Shown here piece after piece: positions 11,398-22,700 of a DNA stretch of 64,000 bases (its first letter is position 1; each line of letters begins with the position of its first letter). The translations under genes and the position numbers were made by a program. The notes under the pieces were generated by a model, which saw nothing but the letters and a program-made list of their open reading frames with translations, was not told where the DNA came from and did not search any database. The stretch spans positions 60,751 through 124,750 of the forward strand of contig LNAC01000849.1 of the NCBI GenBank assembly GCA_002007465.1. The letters run 5' to 3'. Source of the DNA: Ailurus styani. Its lineage: Eukaryota; Chordata; Mammalia; Carnivora; Ailuridae.

Positions 11398-12187
11398 GAT
11401 GATGATCTCTATCTACTAAAATGATCAATCAAAATAGTCAATGAATGTAAAAGTCATGGTAAATTGCTTTGATGTTGAGCAAAGGAATCATTCAAATTAA
11501 GATAAGCACAATGGGAATTATGGTTGCAAAAGAGAATGTAACTGTCATAAACACTGATAATATTAAATAATAATAAAACTGACAATAAGGATAGGGGAAA
11601 GGAAGAAATATGACCATAACAACATCCTCAGGTTTTCATATTACTGATTCAGTCAATGGTGCCCCAAGCATTTTCTTATCCTGCAATTAGAGAAGTGGCA
11701 GAAAATTATTTCTTTCTGAATATCTAGAAATAAATATTTTTTATGGGGTTGGGAAAATTGAAATGTAAGTTAGAACGGTAGGACAGCTTTTGAGTAAGAA
11801 TCCAGGCCCAGAAGCTATTTCCATTGGTCATTCTAGAGGAGTAAAATAATATCACCAGAGGCTAATAGATTCATTAAAGAGAATGTAACTAATGGCAATG
11901 AAATTTATGTATCAGCTCTTAGCTGAAGGAGAACATTTGGGAAATTATTAGGGAAATAAGTCACTATGTTTAAAGAGAGGTGATCAAATATCTATGCATA
12001 GGTATGAATCTTTGAATTCATTAATCTGATTTATTGAGACTTTCATGTGCCAAATTATTATGGAACCAAGACACAGAAATGAGCAAGGGAGGGAGGTACC
12101 ACTTCAATCTTTAAAGAACTAAGGGTCTAGTAGAAGGGTTAATGTAGAAAGATTGTAGAATTAATACATTAGCTAAGAGAAATTTTT

Positions 12188-12190
<3 letters not shown>
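11398..12190. other. Unassigned AT-rich sequence
   Basis: No gene, SINE or clear L1 piece recognised. Confidence 0.4.

Positions 12191-12257
<67 letters not shown>
12191..12257. repeat. Compound microsatellite (TC)n(AC)n
   Basis: An uninterrupted TC run of about 32 bases passes directly into an AC run of about 35 bases. Confidence 0.98.
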
Positions 12258-12261
<4 letters not shown>

Positions 12262-13345
12262 AGACTCTTATGGGAAAGAGCAGGGAGCACTTCCCTGATG
12301 TAGTGTCACTTCAGCTGAAATCAAATTGATGTGCCCAAACTGGCCATATTAGCCAGATTATCACTAGCCAGGTGAAAGTTAGAGAAAGGCATGGATAAAA
12401 TTTGTGAGGCAGAAATGAAGCTGATGTCCTAAAGGAATTGATAGAACCAGATTTGCATTATAAAAAGATTACGCTAAGACAAAGGCTCAAGGACCTGAAG
12501 ATGTCCATTACATAAAGGTATGAAAGAGGCAAGGAGCTGGAAAAGGAATTTGAAAGAAAAAGTCAGAAAAGGAGGATAACGTCAGAAAACAAAACAAGAC
12601 AAAAAACAGTCAGAAAAGCCACAGAACGAAATATTTTAACATGGAAGGGTGATCAATTTGGTTAACTCTGTTGAATGCATTTGAGATGTAAGTGAGAAAA
12701 ATAAAGGGCTCTTTGGATTTTCTTACATACCCATTGTTGACTTAGGAAGAGAAAATCAGTATTTCAGTGGGAACAGACATTGTTTGGAAAAGGAATAAGA
12801 AAGAAGAGACATAGAGAGCATTTGAGCAGTAGCAGTTCAGAACGTGCTATTTAATATTCTCAATGTAAAGGGCAGGCATCCTCTGGCCAGCTCTTTAATT
12901 CCAGCTCCTTTTTGACCACCAGCTCTATAGAAGAGCATCTCACCTCACTGGATCTATATGACTTGCCTTCTGGCCTGCACTTCTGGGAATGTAAAGGGGT
13001 CGACACCCCACAAAGCAACCTTTGATCAGTATAGGGCAAGAACTAGGGATCAGTTTGTTTCCTTCTATCCTTCAGGCAGATAATTCCAATAATTAATTTC
13101 AATAGCCTCTCAGAAAGTTCCTAGTAGAATTGAGCTTCCCTTACCCACAGCAATGACCAGTTTTATAATGTACACTTGACATGACATCTTATTCTGTTTC
13201 ACTTTTACTATTTATACCATCTCCTGTTTCTTAGGATCACTTCCTTAAATTCCCTGCCAGTATGGAAGCCCTTGTCTCAGGTTTTTGTGAGAATGTCATT
13301 TTCTAACTCACTTGGCTATAAATACATAGGTTTTGGCTTGCTGGG
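12258..13345. other. Diverged ancient repeats, family uncertain
   Basis: 12270-12800 ('tcacttcagctgaaatcaaa', 'ggttaactctgttgaatgca') resembles an old L2-like repeat. 12950-13290 ('aatagcctctcagaaagttc', 'gttcctagtagaattgagct') resembles another old LTR-like repeat. Neither can be named with confidence. No gene is seen. Confidence 0.35.
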
Positions 13346-13349
13346 TTGT

Positions 13350-13445
13350 ATAGTACATGTACATTTAACAGTATAAATATATGCCTGCCAAACTGTCTTT
13401 CAGAATGGCTATACTGTTATGCAACCTCACTAGTAATGAATAAAA
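13350..13445 (-). mobile_element. Short ancient L1 fragment
   Basis: 'gcctgccaaactgtctttcagaatggctatact' with 'caacctcactagtaatgaat' is the L1M ORF2 3' 'complement of GNVK' region on the minus strand, much decayed. Confidence 0.55.
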
Positions 13446-13454
13446 AAGCAAAAC

Positions 13455-14645
13455 TATATGAATAGATAATTGAGATTGCCAAGGTTTGGTGATGAAGGAA
13501 GTGGCGGACGAAAAAGGATCACACAATGAAACTTTAAAGTGATAAAATTGTTCTGTATGACACTGTGATAGTGAATACATGGCACTATGCATTTGTCAAA
13601 ATCCATAATGTACATCAAAATCGTGAACTTTATTGCATGCAGATTAAAATCAGTAAGGCTGTTAGGGGATTCATTGGATAGAATACAGACAGTGACAATG
13701 AATCTGACTGTATTACAAATGGATGGCAAAACCTTATTGAAGAAGGTGTGGAAAATAGGCACTATGTTCTGATGGGACATTGCAATGCTAAACACAGAAA
13801 GAACTCCACATAAATACTATACTCTAGTTCTTAAATGTGCTTTCCACAGGGCTATAAGTTAGTAATTCTGAAACTACATTACATAATACTAGAGTTGAAT
13901 GAAAAAAGTGAATGCTAGTGGGAACCAAGGTTCTCAGTATTATAGAAAGAAGTTGCAACTAAGTATGGGGGAAAGACTAGAATGAATCCTGTGGTGCTGA
14001 ATTATGGCAACATCACTATGAGGTCATATTCACACCAATGTATATATAGACAGATATATACAGAAATAATTGTAGATATGTATGTATATGTGGATGAGTA
14101 TAAATGTATACATTTGCTAGCTGAGAGGGTTTAGAAACAGTGATATCTCATATTCAGTGCTCAGATCTTGGCTTCTTTTTTTTTTTAAGATTTTATTTAT
14201 TTATTTGACAGAGAGAGAGAGAGACAGCAAGAGAGGGACTAAAAGCAGGGGGAGAGGGAGAAGCAGGCTTCCCTGGAGCAGGGAGCCCGATGCAGGGTTC
14301 GTTTTCAGGACCCTGGGATCATGACCTGAGCCGAAAGCAGACGCTTAATGACTGAGCCACCCAGATGCCCCCAGATCTTGACTTCTTATACTTAGTACTG
14401 TTCTCCAATAAATGGCACCAAGGATCCTTAAAGAGATGGCTGATTCTAAGGCTGGGACACTGAGAACACAAAATGAGCCTGGAATATAGTGTAGTGGCAA
14501 AAAGTCAGGAAGTGCTAAGCGAAATGATGGGTGCTTGTCAAAAAAACATAAGATACAACATGAAAGAGCCTCCCAATGGTCAAAGTTGATACAATTTGAG
14601 CAAAAAAAATAAATCAATGTTACCTCCAAAACAAAGGTAGTTAAA
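13455..14645 (+). mobile_element. Ancient L1 3' UTR (L1ME/MC-type), split by a SINE
   Basis: Contains 'gtgaatacatggcactatgc', 'ggcaccaaggatcc' and 'caatggtcaaagttgatacaatttgagc'. The last block (14470-14620) aligns by eye with 30720-30890 in this same window, so both are copies of one old L1 3' UTR family. It is interrupted by the SINE at 14178-14371. Confidence 0.7.
14178..14371 (-). mobile_element. CAN SINE, minus strand
   Basis: T-run, 'ttttatttatttatttgaca', GA-rich block and ending 'gactgagccacccagatgcccc'. Target site duplication cagatcttggcttctt (14162-14177) / cagatcttgacttctt (14372-14387), one mismatch in 16. Confidence 0.97.
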
Positions 14646-14905
14646 CATATTACAAGAAAACTATAGATCAATACTCCTCAGGAACAGACACAGAAATGTT
14701 TAAGAACTTTTTCAAAATAAGTCCTGAAACAAAAGGATTCTATATTATGATTAAGTAGTTATCATCACAGGAATGCATAGTTGGTTTAAAATTGGAAAAT
14801 TAATTAATATAGTGTACCATATCAATAGAATAAAGGACAAAACAACTAATCATCTTAGTGGATTCAACAAAGCATATGACAAAATCCAACACTATGCTAA
14901 ATCAT
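14646..14905 (+). mobile_element. Ancient L1 ORF2 RT fragment
   Basis: 'agaaaactatagatcaatac', 'tcacaggaatgcatagttgg' and 'gtggattcaacaaagcatatgacaaaatccaaca' are the decayed L1 RT coding blocks, in order on the plus strand. Too many changes for a usable frame. Confidence 0.75.
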
Positions 14906-15117
14906 AATATCTTTTTTGCTTTGATTATAATGACCTTATTATTTCATCATTAAACATTCTACTAGTACTTTGAGATATATAACATATAACTGGATGGATA
15001 ACATATGGATGGATAATATGAGGATAAAATAGATAACACTATTTATAGATAGGTGATAAGATAGAAAGATAACAAAGTATGCACTGTATAAAATATGAAA
15101 TAAGAAATATTCTTCCT

Positions 15118-15316
15118 GGGGACTCCTGGGTGGCTCAGTTCTCTGAAGCTTCTGCTTTGGTTCAGGTCATGATCTCAAGGTCCTGAGATTGAGCCCCACA
15201 TGAAGCTCCCTACTCAGTGGGGAGTCTGCTTCTTCTTCTCCCTCTGCCCCCTCCCCCCTGCTTATGTTTGTGCTCTCTCTCTCTCTCTCTCTCAAATAAA
15301 TAAAATCTTTTAAAAT
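15118..15316 (+). mobile_element. CAN SINE
   Basis: 'gggactcctgggtggctcag', 'gagattgagccccacatg', (CT)n at 15273-15293 and 'caaataaataaaatctttt' tail. No clear target site duplication. Confidence 0.95.
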
Positions 15317-15925
15317 TTTAAATAATTTCATTTTCAATGTTAAAATGAACTACTAGTTAAAAAGGCAGATATGTCTGGCCTATTTGGTACTTCTAAAGTA
15401 CTCTGATTCCTTGATTCTGAGTGTGAAATGTTCAATCCTAGGTTGGTCAATGGATATGTAAGATATCACTTTATGCACACAGGAAAGATACATTTATTAC
15501 TTCATTTGCTATACATGCATTGGTGGAATTTTTGATATGTGAAACACTATGTTTGAAACTGTAAGTTTTACAAGACACAATTAAATTTAAGGTGTTTATC
15601 CTTGTGTGGTTTATATTTGGACTCATTTGTCTTTTCTTTTCTTTTTAGTGTGTTTATTAGTTTTTATTTTGTGGACCAGACACTTTAACTTACCCAATGC
15701 TAATTTAAAAAGAAGGCCAAGATTCTGAGCTTATATGCATGTTTATCTCAACTCCCTGTTGTTTTCTGTAGATTTAGCATTACTGGTTATTATGATGAAT
15801 TGGTCCACATTATGTAATTATCAGCATTAATCCAAAGACTCTGAAACTGAATACAAGATATTGTGGTTCAAATCCACTTGAACTTTTCTCAGGAAAGAAG
15901 CTTAACCCTCCAAATAGTTAATGTC
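15317..15925. other. Unassigned
   Basis: No gene or recognised repeat. Confidence 0.4.
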
Positions 15926-15961
15926 CCTGCTGTATATATATATATATATATGTCCCTGCTG

Positions 15962-16014
<53 letters not shown>
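15921..16014. repeat. Compound microsatellite (TA)n and (CA)n with duplicated unit
   Basis: The 15-base word tgtccctgctgtata occurs twice (15922 and 15951). The first is followed by (TA)n, the second by (CA)n (about 15965-16002) and a further (TA)n. Confidence 0.97.
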
Positions 16015-16015
<1 letters not shown>

Positions 16016-16264
16016 AACATTTTAATGTAATCAGTCTCAGGTTAGGTAAAAGCAACTCAATATATGAGTGCCTGTAAATAGAATGAACTAAACAGTAAGG
16101 TAACAGTTGCTTATTCTGCAGGAAATCACCTTTGGATACTAGCTCATTTTGTGCAAGACAGAAATAAAGATTCTAGCCTACATCCCTATTCTTGGAGCAC
16201 AGTTTATAGTGTTGAACAGTTGCACTGATATGTCTAAAATTGATTTTTTTTAACTATAACGTTC

Positions 16265-16515
16265 TTTTGTAACATCTCTATTGAAGTATAATTCACTTAA
16301 AAATTTGCCAACTTAAGGTATACAATTCAAGTGGTTTTATAATATGTATTCATAGAATTATGTAACATTACCACAATATAATTATCAGCCATTCTCCATT
16401 CTCCCTCTCTCTAACCCTGGGCAACCATTAATCTATTTTCTCTAATGCTTATTCTGGACAGCTTGTATAAATGGAATCATATGTAGTCTCTTGTAACTGC
16501 TTTCACTGAGGGACT
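16265..16515 (-). mobile_element. Ancient L1 (L1MB-type) 3' UTR fragment
   Basis: 'ctattgaagtataattcact', 'gtatacaattcaagtggttt' and 'cttattctggacagcttgta' with 'aaatggaatcatatgtagtc' is the L1M 3' UTR in antisense. The SINE at 16516 abuts it. Confidence 0.8.
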
Positions 16516-16672
16516 GGGCACCTGGGTGGCTCAGCGAGTTAAAGCCTCTGCCTTCGGCTCAGGTCATGATCTCAGGGTCCTGGGTTCCAGCCCTGCATTG
16601 GGCTCTCTGCTCAGCAAGGAGCCTGCTTCCTCCTCTCTCTCTCTAACTGCCTCTCTGCCTACTTGTAATCCC
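16462..16672. repeat. Direct duplication, copy 1 (left of the N)
   Basis: 211 bases starting 'cttgtataaatggaatcat' and ending '...acttgtaatccc'. They are repeated as copy 2 at 16674-16888. The copies differ only by four extra bases (gact) in copy 2. Likely an assembly artefact, see findings. Confidence 0.98.
16516..16672 (+). mobile_element. CAN SINE, young, cut off at the N gap
   Basis: 'gggcacctgggtggctcagc', B box 'gggttccagccctgc' and 'ctctgcctacttgtaatccc' are present, but the 3' tail is missing because the sequence stops at the N and starts again upstream. Its sequence is identical to the matching part of the copy at 16732. Confidence 0.95.
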
Positions 16673-16673
16673 N
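16673..16673. other. Single unresolved base (assembly gap mark)
   Basis: The only ambiguous base in the window. It lies exactly at the junction of the two duplicated blocks. Confidence 1.
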
Positions 16674-16888
16674 CTTGTATAAATGGAATCATATGTAGTC
16701 TCTTGTAACTGACTGCTTTCACTGAGGGACTGGGCACCTGGGTGGCTCAGCGAGTTAAAGCCTCTGCCTTCGGCTCAGGTCATGATCTCAGGGTCCTGGG
16801 TTCCAGCCCTGCATTGGGCTCTCTGCTCAGCAAGGAGCCTGCTTCCTCCTCTCTCTCTCTAACTGCCTCTCTGCCTACTTGTAATCCC
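16674..16888. repeat. Direct duplication, copy 2 (right of the N)
   Basis: Repeats 16462-16672 with one 4-base insertion ('aactgactgctttc' against 'aactgctttc'). Confidence 0.98.
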
Positions 16889-16921
16889 TCTCTGTCATAT
16901 AAATAAATAAAATCTTTAAAA

Positions 16922-16925
<4 letters not shown>
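16732..16925 (+). mobile_element. CAN SINE, young, complete
   Basis: Same sequence as the truncated copy at 16516 but with its full tail 'catataaataaataaaatcttt'. Next to it is an expanded (AAAT)n. If the duplication is an artefact, only one SINE exists here. Confidence 0.96.
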
Positions 16926-16956
<31 letters not shown>

Positions 16957-16976
16957 AAATAAATTAAAAAATAAAA
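16919..16976. repeat. (AAAT)n microsatellite at the SINE tail
   Basis: About ten tandem 'aaat' units that grew out of the SINE poly(A)-like tail. Confidence 0.95.
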
Positions 16977-17347
16977 TATATATCCAGCTATGTAATCAGT
17001 TATCAATCAAGTGTAAAGTCAAGGAGAAATATTTTTGCAATATGCAAAAACAAGGAAACTTTAATACTATGCACCTTCCTTTTAAAAAATATTTAAAGAA
17101 ATAGTGCAGAAAAAAAAGATTCAGAATAATAAAGGAGAAAGACATTGGATCTAATCAACTGTAGTATTAAATCAGGATTTCAACATAAAGAATTTCAGGG
17201 TGATAGTTATTATGCAGCAGACTGAGGAATTAAATAATCTAAGTTAGAAAAGAAGTGGACTATAAAATATTGACAAGCAAGCAGATAGTATTCAAAAGAT
17301 AAGATTAAGTCAGAATATGAGTGATTTGTAAATAATCATATGCCTTA
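16977..17347. other. Unassigned AT-rich sequence
   Basis: No gene or named repeat seen. Confidence 0.4.
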
Positions 17348-17351
17348 TATA

Positions 17352-17398
<47 letters not shown>

Positions 17399-17400
17399 AA
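17347..17400. repeat. (TA)n with (TG)n, then a T-run
   Basis: 'atatatatatgtgtgtatat' continues as (TA)n to about 17384, then 15 T. Confidence 0.95.
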
Positions 17401-17410
17401 TCAATTAGAG

Positions 17411-17620
17411 AGGTGCCTGGGTGGCTCAGTGGAGTAAGCAACCAACTCATGATTTCGGCTCAGGTCATGATTTCCTGTGTGGTGAGCTGGAGCCCTGCAC
17501 AGGGCTCTGCCCTCAGCAGAGAGTCTGCTTGAGATTTTTTCCTTCTGCCCCTGTCCCCACTCTGTCTCTCTGTGCTCTGTCTTGCTCTCTCTTTCAGATA
17601 AATAAATCTTTTTTAAAAAA
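17411..17620 (+). mobile_element. CAN SINE, older copy
   Basis: 'aggtgcctgggtggctcag', 'gctggagccctgcaca', CT-rich block and 'agataaataaatctttttt'. Probable target site duplication caattaga (17402-17409) / caatcaga (17621-17628). Confidence 0.94.
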
Positions 17621-17827
17621 CAATCAGAAATACCAGGAATAAAAAGCAACACAAATACATAAGGATTAAGCAATATATATATATGGTATAATTTGGTTAC
17701 TGAAAGAAAAGAATACATTTGTACTATAGCCTGAACATTCTTCTTTAAGGGTACAGTGAATATGACATGAAATGACATTTATATAATCATAAATTTTGGT
17801 TGGTTTTGAGTCTTACAATAAACTTAT

Positions 17828-18299
17828 TGCTATAGGTTCAATACGATCCCACAAATTCATTGAAATCTTCATGCCCAATGTGTTGGTGTTGGGAGGTGGG
17901 GCCTTTGATCATGATGACCAAATTTTCATGAATAGGATTAATGATCTTATAAAAGAGAGCTGAGAGGGAGGGTTTGTGCTATGGTGAATGCTGTGAAAGG
18001 CGTAAGCCTGATGATTAACAGACCTGTACCCCTGGGCAAATAATAATAATAAAAATAAATTTTAAAAGAAAAAAAAAAAAGAGAGAGCTGAGAGAGATGC
18101 CTTGTTTTTCCCACCAAGCGTGGACACATTGAGAAGCTAACAGTCTGCAACTCAGAAGATGGCCTTTACCAGAAATTGACCACGACAGTACCCTCATCTT
18201 GGACCACCAGCCTCTAAAACTGTAAGAACTAAGTGTCTGTTGTTTAAAAGCCACACAGTCTGTAGTATTTTGTTTCAGCAGCCTGAGTAGACAAAGACA
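17828..18299 (+). mobile_element. MLT1 LTR (ERVL-MaLR), split by a short L1 tail
   Basis: The LTR opens 'tgctataggttcaatacgat' (compare the MLT1 'tgctatggtttgaatgtg' opening), then 'gggaggtggggcctttgatc', 'gattaatgatcttataaaag', 'tggacacattgagaagctaa', 'cctctaaaactgtaagaact' and the ending 'agacaaagaca'. These are in the MLT1 order on the plus strand. It is a fossil LTR with no viral gene beside it. The insertion at 17967-18081 interrupts it. Confidence 0.8.
17967..18081 (+). mobile_element. Very short L1 3' tail inside the MLT1 LTR
   Basis: 115 bases: 'ggagggtttgtgctatggtg', 'gacctgtacccctgggcaaa', then a poly(A)-like tail. Exact 13-base target site duplication agagagctgagag at 17954-17966 and 18082-18094. 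It shares its 3' end with the copy at 40160-40315, so it is the tail of an L1 lineage that was active in this genome. Confidence 0.93.
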
Positions 18300-18880
18300 C
18301 CTATATTCCAATACTAAATACTGCATTATTACAATAAAAAAGGTAATAATAAAATTTAATAACATAAAAACAACATAAGTGCTAACAAAAGAGGGGTGGG
18401 TACTAGAGAGCAGTGTAGATGTACAATTTCTTTATTTGGGACATAATAATTTCTAAAATTAATGGAATAAGAAATAGTAATTATATTATTTGGGATTGTA
18501 AGTAGAACTGATAGGAGAGTTAAAAATTATAAGGTGACTATTTAGACATAGAATTGTAGAAGAGAAAAAGTAGTATGGCAAATGGGATAAACCCTTATCT
18601 TTTGTATCAAGAAGTGAATAAATAGCCAGAGGTTAAAGTAGAATAACATTTGAAAATAAAGCATTTTTTTAGAATTATGGTGTTATCCATCAGAAAAGTA
18701 AAAATACACACAATTAATTTAATAGAATCTAAGTCGTGACAAAGTTTACTTTTGTTTAATGGTCTGTAATCGAAATGACTCCTCCTCTTGAGAGGTTAAA
18801 CATATGTATGTGAGCAAATTTATAATGATAAACCATAGGGGTTTGTTACATGAAGCTATTTTCCTGTAATTGTCCAACTC
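18300..18880. other. Unassigned AT-rich sequence
   Basis: No gene or recognised repeat. Confidence 0.4.
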
Positions 18881-18891
18881 CCAAGTTAGAT

Positions 18892-19096
18892 TTTTTTTTT
18901 TTAAAGATTTTATTTATTTATTTGACACAGAGAGAGAGATCACAAGTAGGCAGAGAGGCAGGCAGAGAGACAAGGAGAGGAGGAAGCAGGCTCCCTGCTG
19001 AGCAGAGAGCCCGACGCGGGCCTCGATCCCAGGACGCTGAGATCATGACCTGAGCCGAAAGCAGAGGCTTTAACCCACTGAGCCACCCAGGCGCCC
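18892..19096 (-). mobile_element. CAN SINE, young, minus strand
   Basis: T-run, 'gattttatttatttatttga', 'tgagcagagagcccgacgcg', 'gcctcgatcccaggacgctg' and '...gagccacccaggcgcc'. Several CpGs are intact, which marks a recent insertion. Exact 11-base target site duplication ccaagttagat (18881-18891 and 19097-19107). Confidence 0.98.
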
Positions 19097-19107
19097 CCAA
19101 GTTAGAT

Positions 19108-20435
19108 ATTTCATCACTTTCTTAATTGCAATGTTGATCTCTGTGTATTGCTCTGAATGCCAGATGGAGGTCAATGTATATCCCTATAAAAATGAGGGGA
19201 AAAAAGCTTTATGATATTAATCTCACTTACTGACACCTGACCTTTTTATTCTTGCCAAATGAGCCAGCTAAAGTAAGATCAGTAATTAAAGATAATGGTT
19301 AAAATGGTATTATTTAAAAGTTCTAATACTTGACTCTCAAGTATATATACAGACACAAAATGATTTTCAAATAGAATTTATATTGATAATAATGAATTGC
19401 AGAATACATTCAGAATGCCTATTTTCTTAGTACCAAAAGAATATCTTTAACTGGTAAATGTACACGTGAAATTAAAATATGTGTTTTGGAATTAGGCTGC
19501 CATTTAAAAAATCTCCGAGGTTACTGTTTCCTCAATTTTAACTTACAATATTATTTCTTACTAAGATAAATTTAAGGGGGGGAAAAAAAGCAAATGATAC
19601 TCCTTAGAATAAGGAGCACTTGGGTCTACAATACTGAAAGAAATTCAGGAAATTTTTGCTTGACTGCTATTTCTAAATGTGTGTTCTGTTTAAGGACAGC
19701 TACCTGGCTTTTCAGTATATTTATTTTTTTGGGGGAAAACGTTTGGGAAAGGCTGTTAAAAAGATTTAACATGTTAGTGTTTGTAACTCTCTAAAACTAG
19801 AAACCATTTTCTAATTTATTTGATCAATTACCTGCCCCCTTTTTTTTCCTAGAGGTTAACAGGAAGATTTTACAAGAAATTCTGCAATCAAAGAATAAAT
19901 TTCATAATCATTGAATTAAAAACTCACATTTGAAGTACATTTGGACTCAGTATTAGAGATAAAAGGTACAGCATCTAGTGAGTAAAAGAAAGTGGTGCTT
20001 TTCTTGCTGTGATTCTCATATATAGGATTAAGCAACCTGCTGCTAGTTTGGACAGGCATTCATGCATAGAGTACAGTGCTCTGCCAACAATTAGAAGATT
20101 GATCTTGACAAGTCTCTGAAATTTCGTATGCTCCATTTCCATTCTGACTGGAGACACAGGTGCAACTTGGAACCTGGTGTACTGGGTCTCCCTTTGAAAA
20201 CAGTATCCAGTTTTCTTTATTGACTCTGAGTCATTGCATAGATCACTCATTCCTCTTGGCCCCACTTAAAGAATCAAACAGATATTTGGAAGGTTTGGTT
20301 GGCAAGGATGGAAAGATGGGAAGGAGGATCCTGTAGGACATGAGAAACTCAAAAACTTTCATTGTAATAGAGGTCAGAATTCAAAAGCCTTTAAACATAC
20401 ATTGAATATACAAAAAAAATTCAGTGACATTTTAA
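19108..20435. other. Unassigned; no gene seen
   Basis: Mostly AT-rich. 20000-20270 is less AT-rich, and a 96-codon minus-strand open frame (20265-19975) falls there. Its product has no family signature that I recognise, so I do not call a gene. Confidence 0.4.
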
Positions 20436-20443
20436 AAACTTAA

Positions 20444-20525
20444 GGAGAGCATGTATTGCATGGAGCACTGGGTGGTGCATAAACAAGGAATCTTGGAACA
20501 CTGAAAAAAATAAAATTAAGATGTT
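20444..20525 (+). mobile_element. Very short L1 3' tail
   Basis: 'gtattgcatggagcactggg', 'tggtgcataaacaaggaatc' and an A-rich end. This is the same 3' terminus as at 54700 and 63340, and in antisense at 41340. Likely target site duplication aaacttaa (20436-20443 and 20529-20536). Confidence 0.85.
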
Positions 20526-20536
20526 AAAGAAACTTA

Positions 20537-22353
20537 ATATTAATTCTTAATCATAACATAAAGTCCAAATAAAACCTTAAGAATACACATAAATATAAAT
20601 AAGTTAAATTAATAAATAGAGAATGATCCTTGGTAAATATACTCCAAGATAATTTCAAATTTTCCTTGTGTTTATTTAACAAAGTGGTTGTTGTTTTATT
20701 AATGAAAAAGGACTTCAGTTGTTAGCTCATTACAGCTTCAGTAGATGCCAAAGAAGAGTGGAAAAAAATAAGTCTCTATTTACATTCCAGAGGAATCAGA
20801 AGTATAAGCTTATGGGCACTTAAAAAGAATGCAGTATCCCTGATTATTGCTCTAAAATTATGGGCTCAGGAGAAATTAGGCACATAACTTTTTGAGTTCA
20901 ATGAATTGTGATTTTTTTTCTCTAACTATGAGTCATATAATATAATTCTGGTGACTCAGTCTCTTACTGTTCCCTAACCTCAAATCACACCTGTGCATCT
21001 ATTACTAAATTCAGAATTCTTAGAGCATTATGTACTAGGAGTGTAAAGGTTTCCGGCAGAGTACGCTTTTCCTTACAGAAGGTCATGGGAGGTACTGAAG
21101 CAGTAAGAGATCGCATGTAGCCCTTTAATACCTAATTCCTTATATATCCCAGCTTGCTTTCAAATGAACAAGCTATCTTTATGACTCCAAAATGAATCTT
21201 TATTATTATCAAGAAATTCTAAAACTTGGGCTTACAGATGACTTTCACAGTCACTTTTGTTCATTGAAGGCAAGCATTTCCTGAAATGCAAATGCCTAAT
21301 GAAAGTCTTATTGGAACATCTGACCTCAAGCATTCCCTTGGCTCCTAGTCAATTTAATATGGATCCATCTACTTGTATAAGATACTACCTTTGTCCAAGT
21401 GGGCTTTAGTGATGCTATTAGCAAAATATCACTAAGTGAGGGAAATGGAGAGTATTAGAAAAATTAACCATTGCCAACATAAATAAAATTTGGAAGAATA
21501 AAATGTGTATCATCTTACACCATCTCCAGAAGATGTCGAGGATCACACCCGTTTTCTTTCATCAAAGGAAATTTGAGTAGTCACTGAGAGCCCAGTGTGT
21601 GTTTAAAAATATCCTTGCATATAAAATTTCTTAAATAAAAAAAATATCCTCGTTGGCCGTTCCTTTGTTGTATTACTAATACTTAAAGAGATGGTATAGA
21701 AAATTTGATTTAAACATATTAGTGAGAAATTTATGTTTTCTTTCAAAGACTTGATGCTAAATGATTTTCTTTAATTAAAGTCATAGAGTCAGGCTGTGAA
21801 TATATAAAGCATAAGGATTCAAATTTTCACAAATTTAATGCAGCAAATTATACCAAATTAATGAGCAGACTTTGAATATTAACCACAATTGTAAGGGTCT
21901 TATTTTGTATCCTCAGGGTTATTTGTTTATCCCACAAGGACTTGAGGTGGCTCACAGTGCCTCATATGAAAGATGGTAGCACTCCATTTATCCAGACATT
22001 TCCTACCTGGAAAATTACACTTATTTAGGACAAAGCTGAGAAAATGAAAGTTAGCAAGAGTGTTCAAAAATAGCCAAAATATACACCTTAAAATTTATTA
22101 ATTTGCTGATGGAGTGACCTTCAGGACCTATTGAAAGCAGTGTACTTTATTTTGTACATAGTTTTCACAGGCTTGCTCCTAATGGAAGCACACAGGTAGA
22201 ATGAAATATCAATTGAAACCTGAAATGAAAAGGAAAGCTAAATAGTATGAAAGCCAATCCAATAACTCAGAATATAGAATAGAGAGTACTGAGTAATCTG
22301 GAAAGACAATATAAAGGGAAATAAAACTTGAGGTTTTCCTCAGGGCTAATATA

Positions 22354-22355
<2 letters not shown>
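20537..22355. other. Unassigned; no gene seen
   Basis: 1.8 kb of AT-rich sequence with no SINE and no clear L1. It may be unique or too diverged to read by eye. Confidence 0.4.
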
Positions 22356-22401
<46 letters not shown>

Positions 22402-22457
22402 CACACACACATATATATATACATATATATATAAAACTATACATATATGTATATATA
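22356..22457. repeat. Compound microsatellite (GT)n with CA and TA runs
   Basis: About 44 bases of (GT)n, then 'acacacacac' and '(TA)n/(CATA)n' to about 22457. The alternating purine-pyrimidine run could form Z-DNA (inference). Confidence 0.98.
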
Positions 22458-22700
22458 AACAACTTTATGTTATCACCAAGAGAAATATAAATTATAATTA
22501 AGACAAGGAAGATTTTCCAGAAATATCAATTGGTCCAGAAAAATCACAATCCAGACAGATGAGGAACTACAAATTAAGTATAAATAATTATGTACTCCAA
22601 AATGTCCTATATGTATGTATGTGTGTTTGTATATATACAAGAACTTTCTATCTGAATTGTTAGTTCTTAAAAGAAAAGAATATATTGTCTGCTTATTTTG
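22458..22700. other. Unassigned
   Basis: No gene or named repeat. A short 'tatgtatgtatgtgtg' run is at 22610-22626. Confidence 0.4.

Noticed and set aside
13454..13795. 113-codon minus-strand frame
   Set aside because: It is antisense to an ancient L1 3' UTR. No protein family seen.
16526..16708. Frame crossing the N with an undetermined residue
   Set aside because: It is SINE sequence across an assembly gap, so not a protein.
19975..20265. 96-codon minus-strand open frame
   Set aside because: No recognisable domain, no splice or promoter context, and length within chance for this much sequence.
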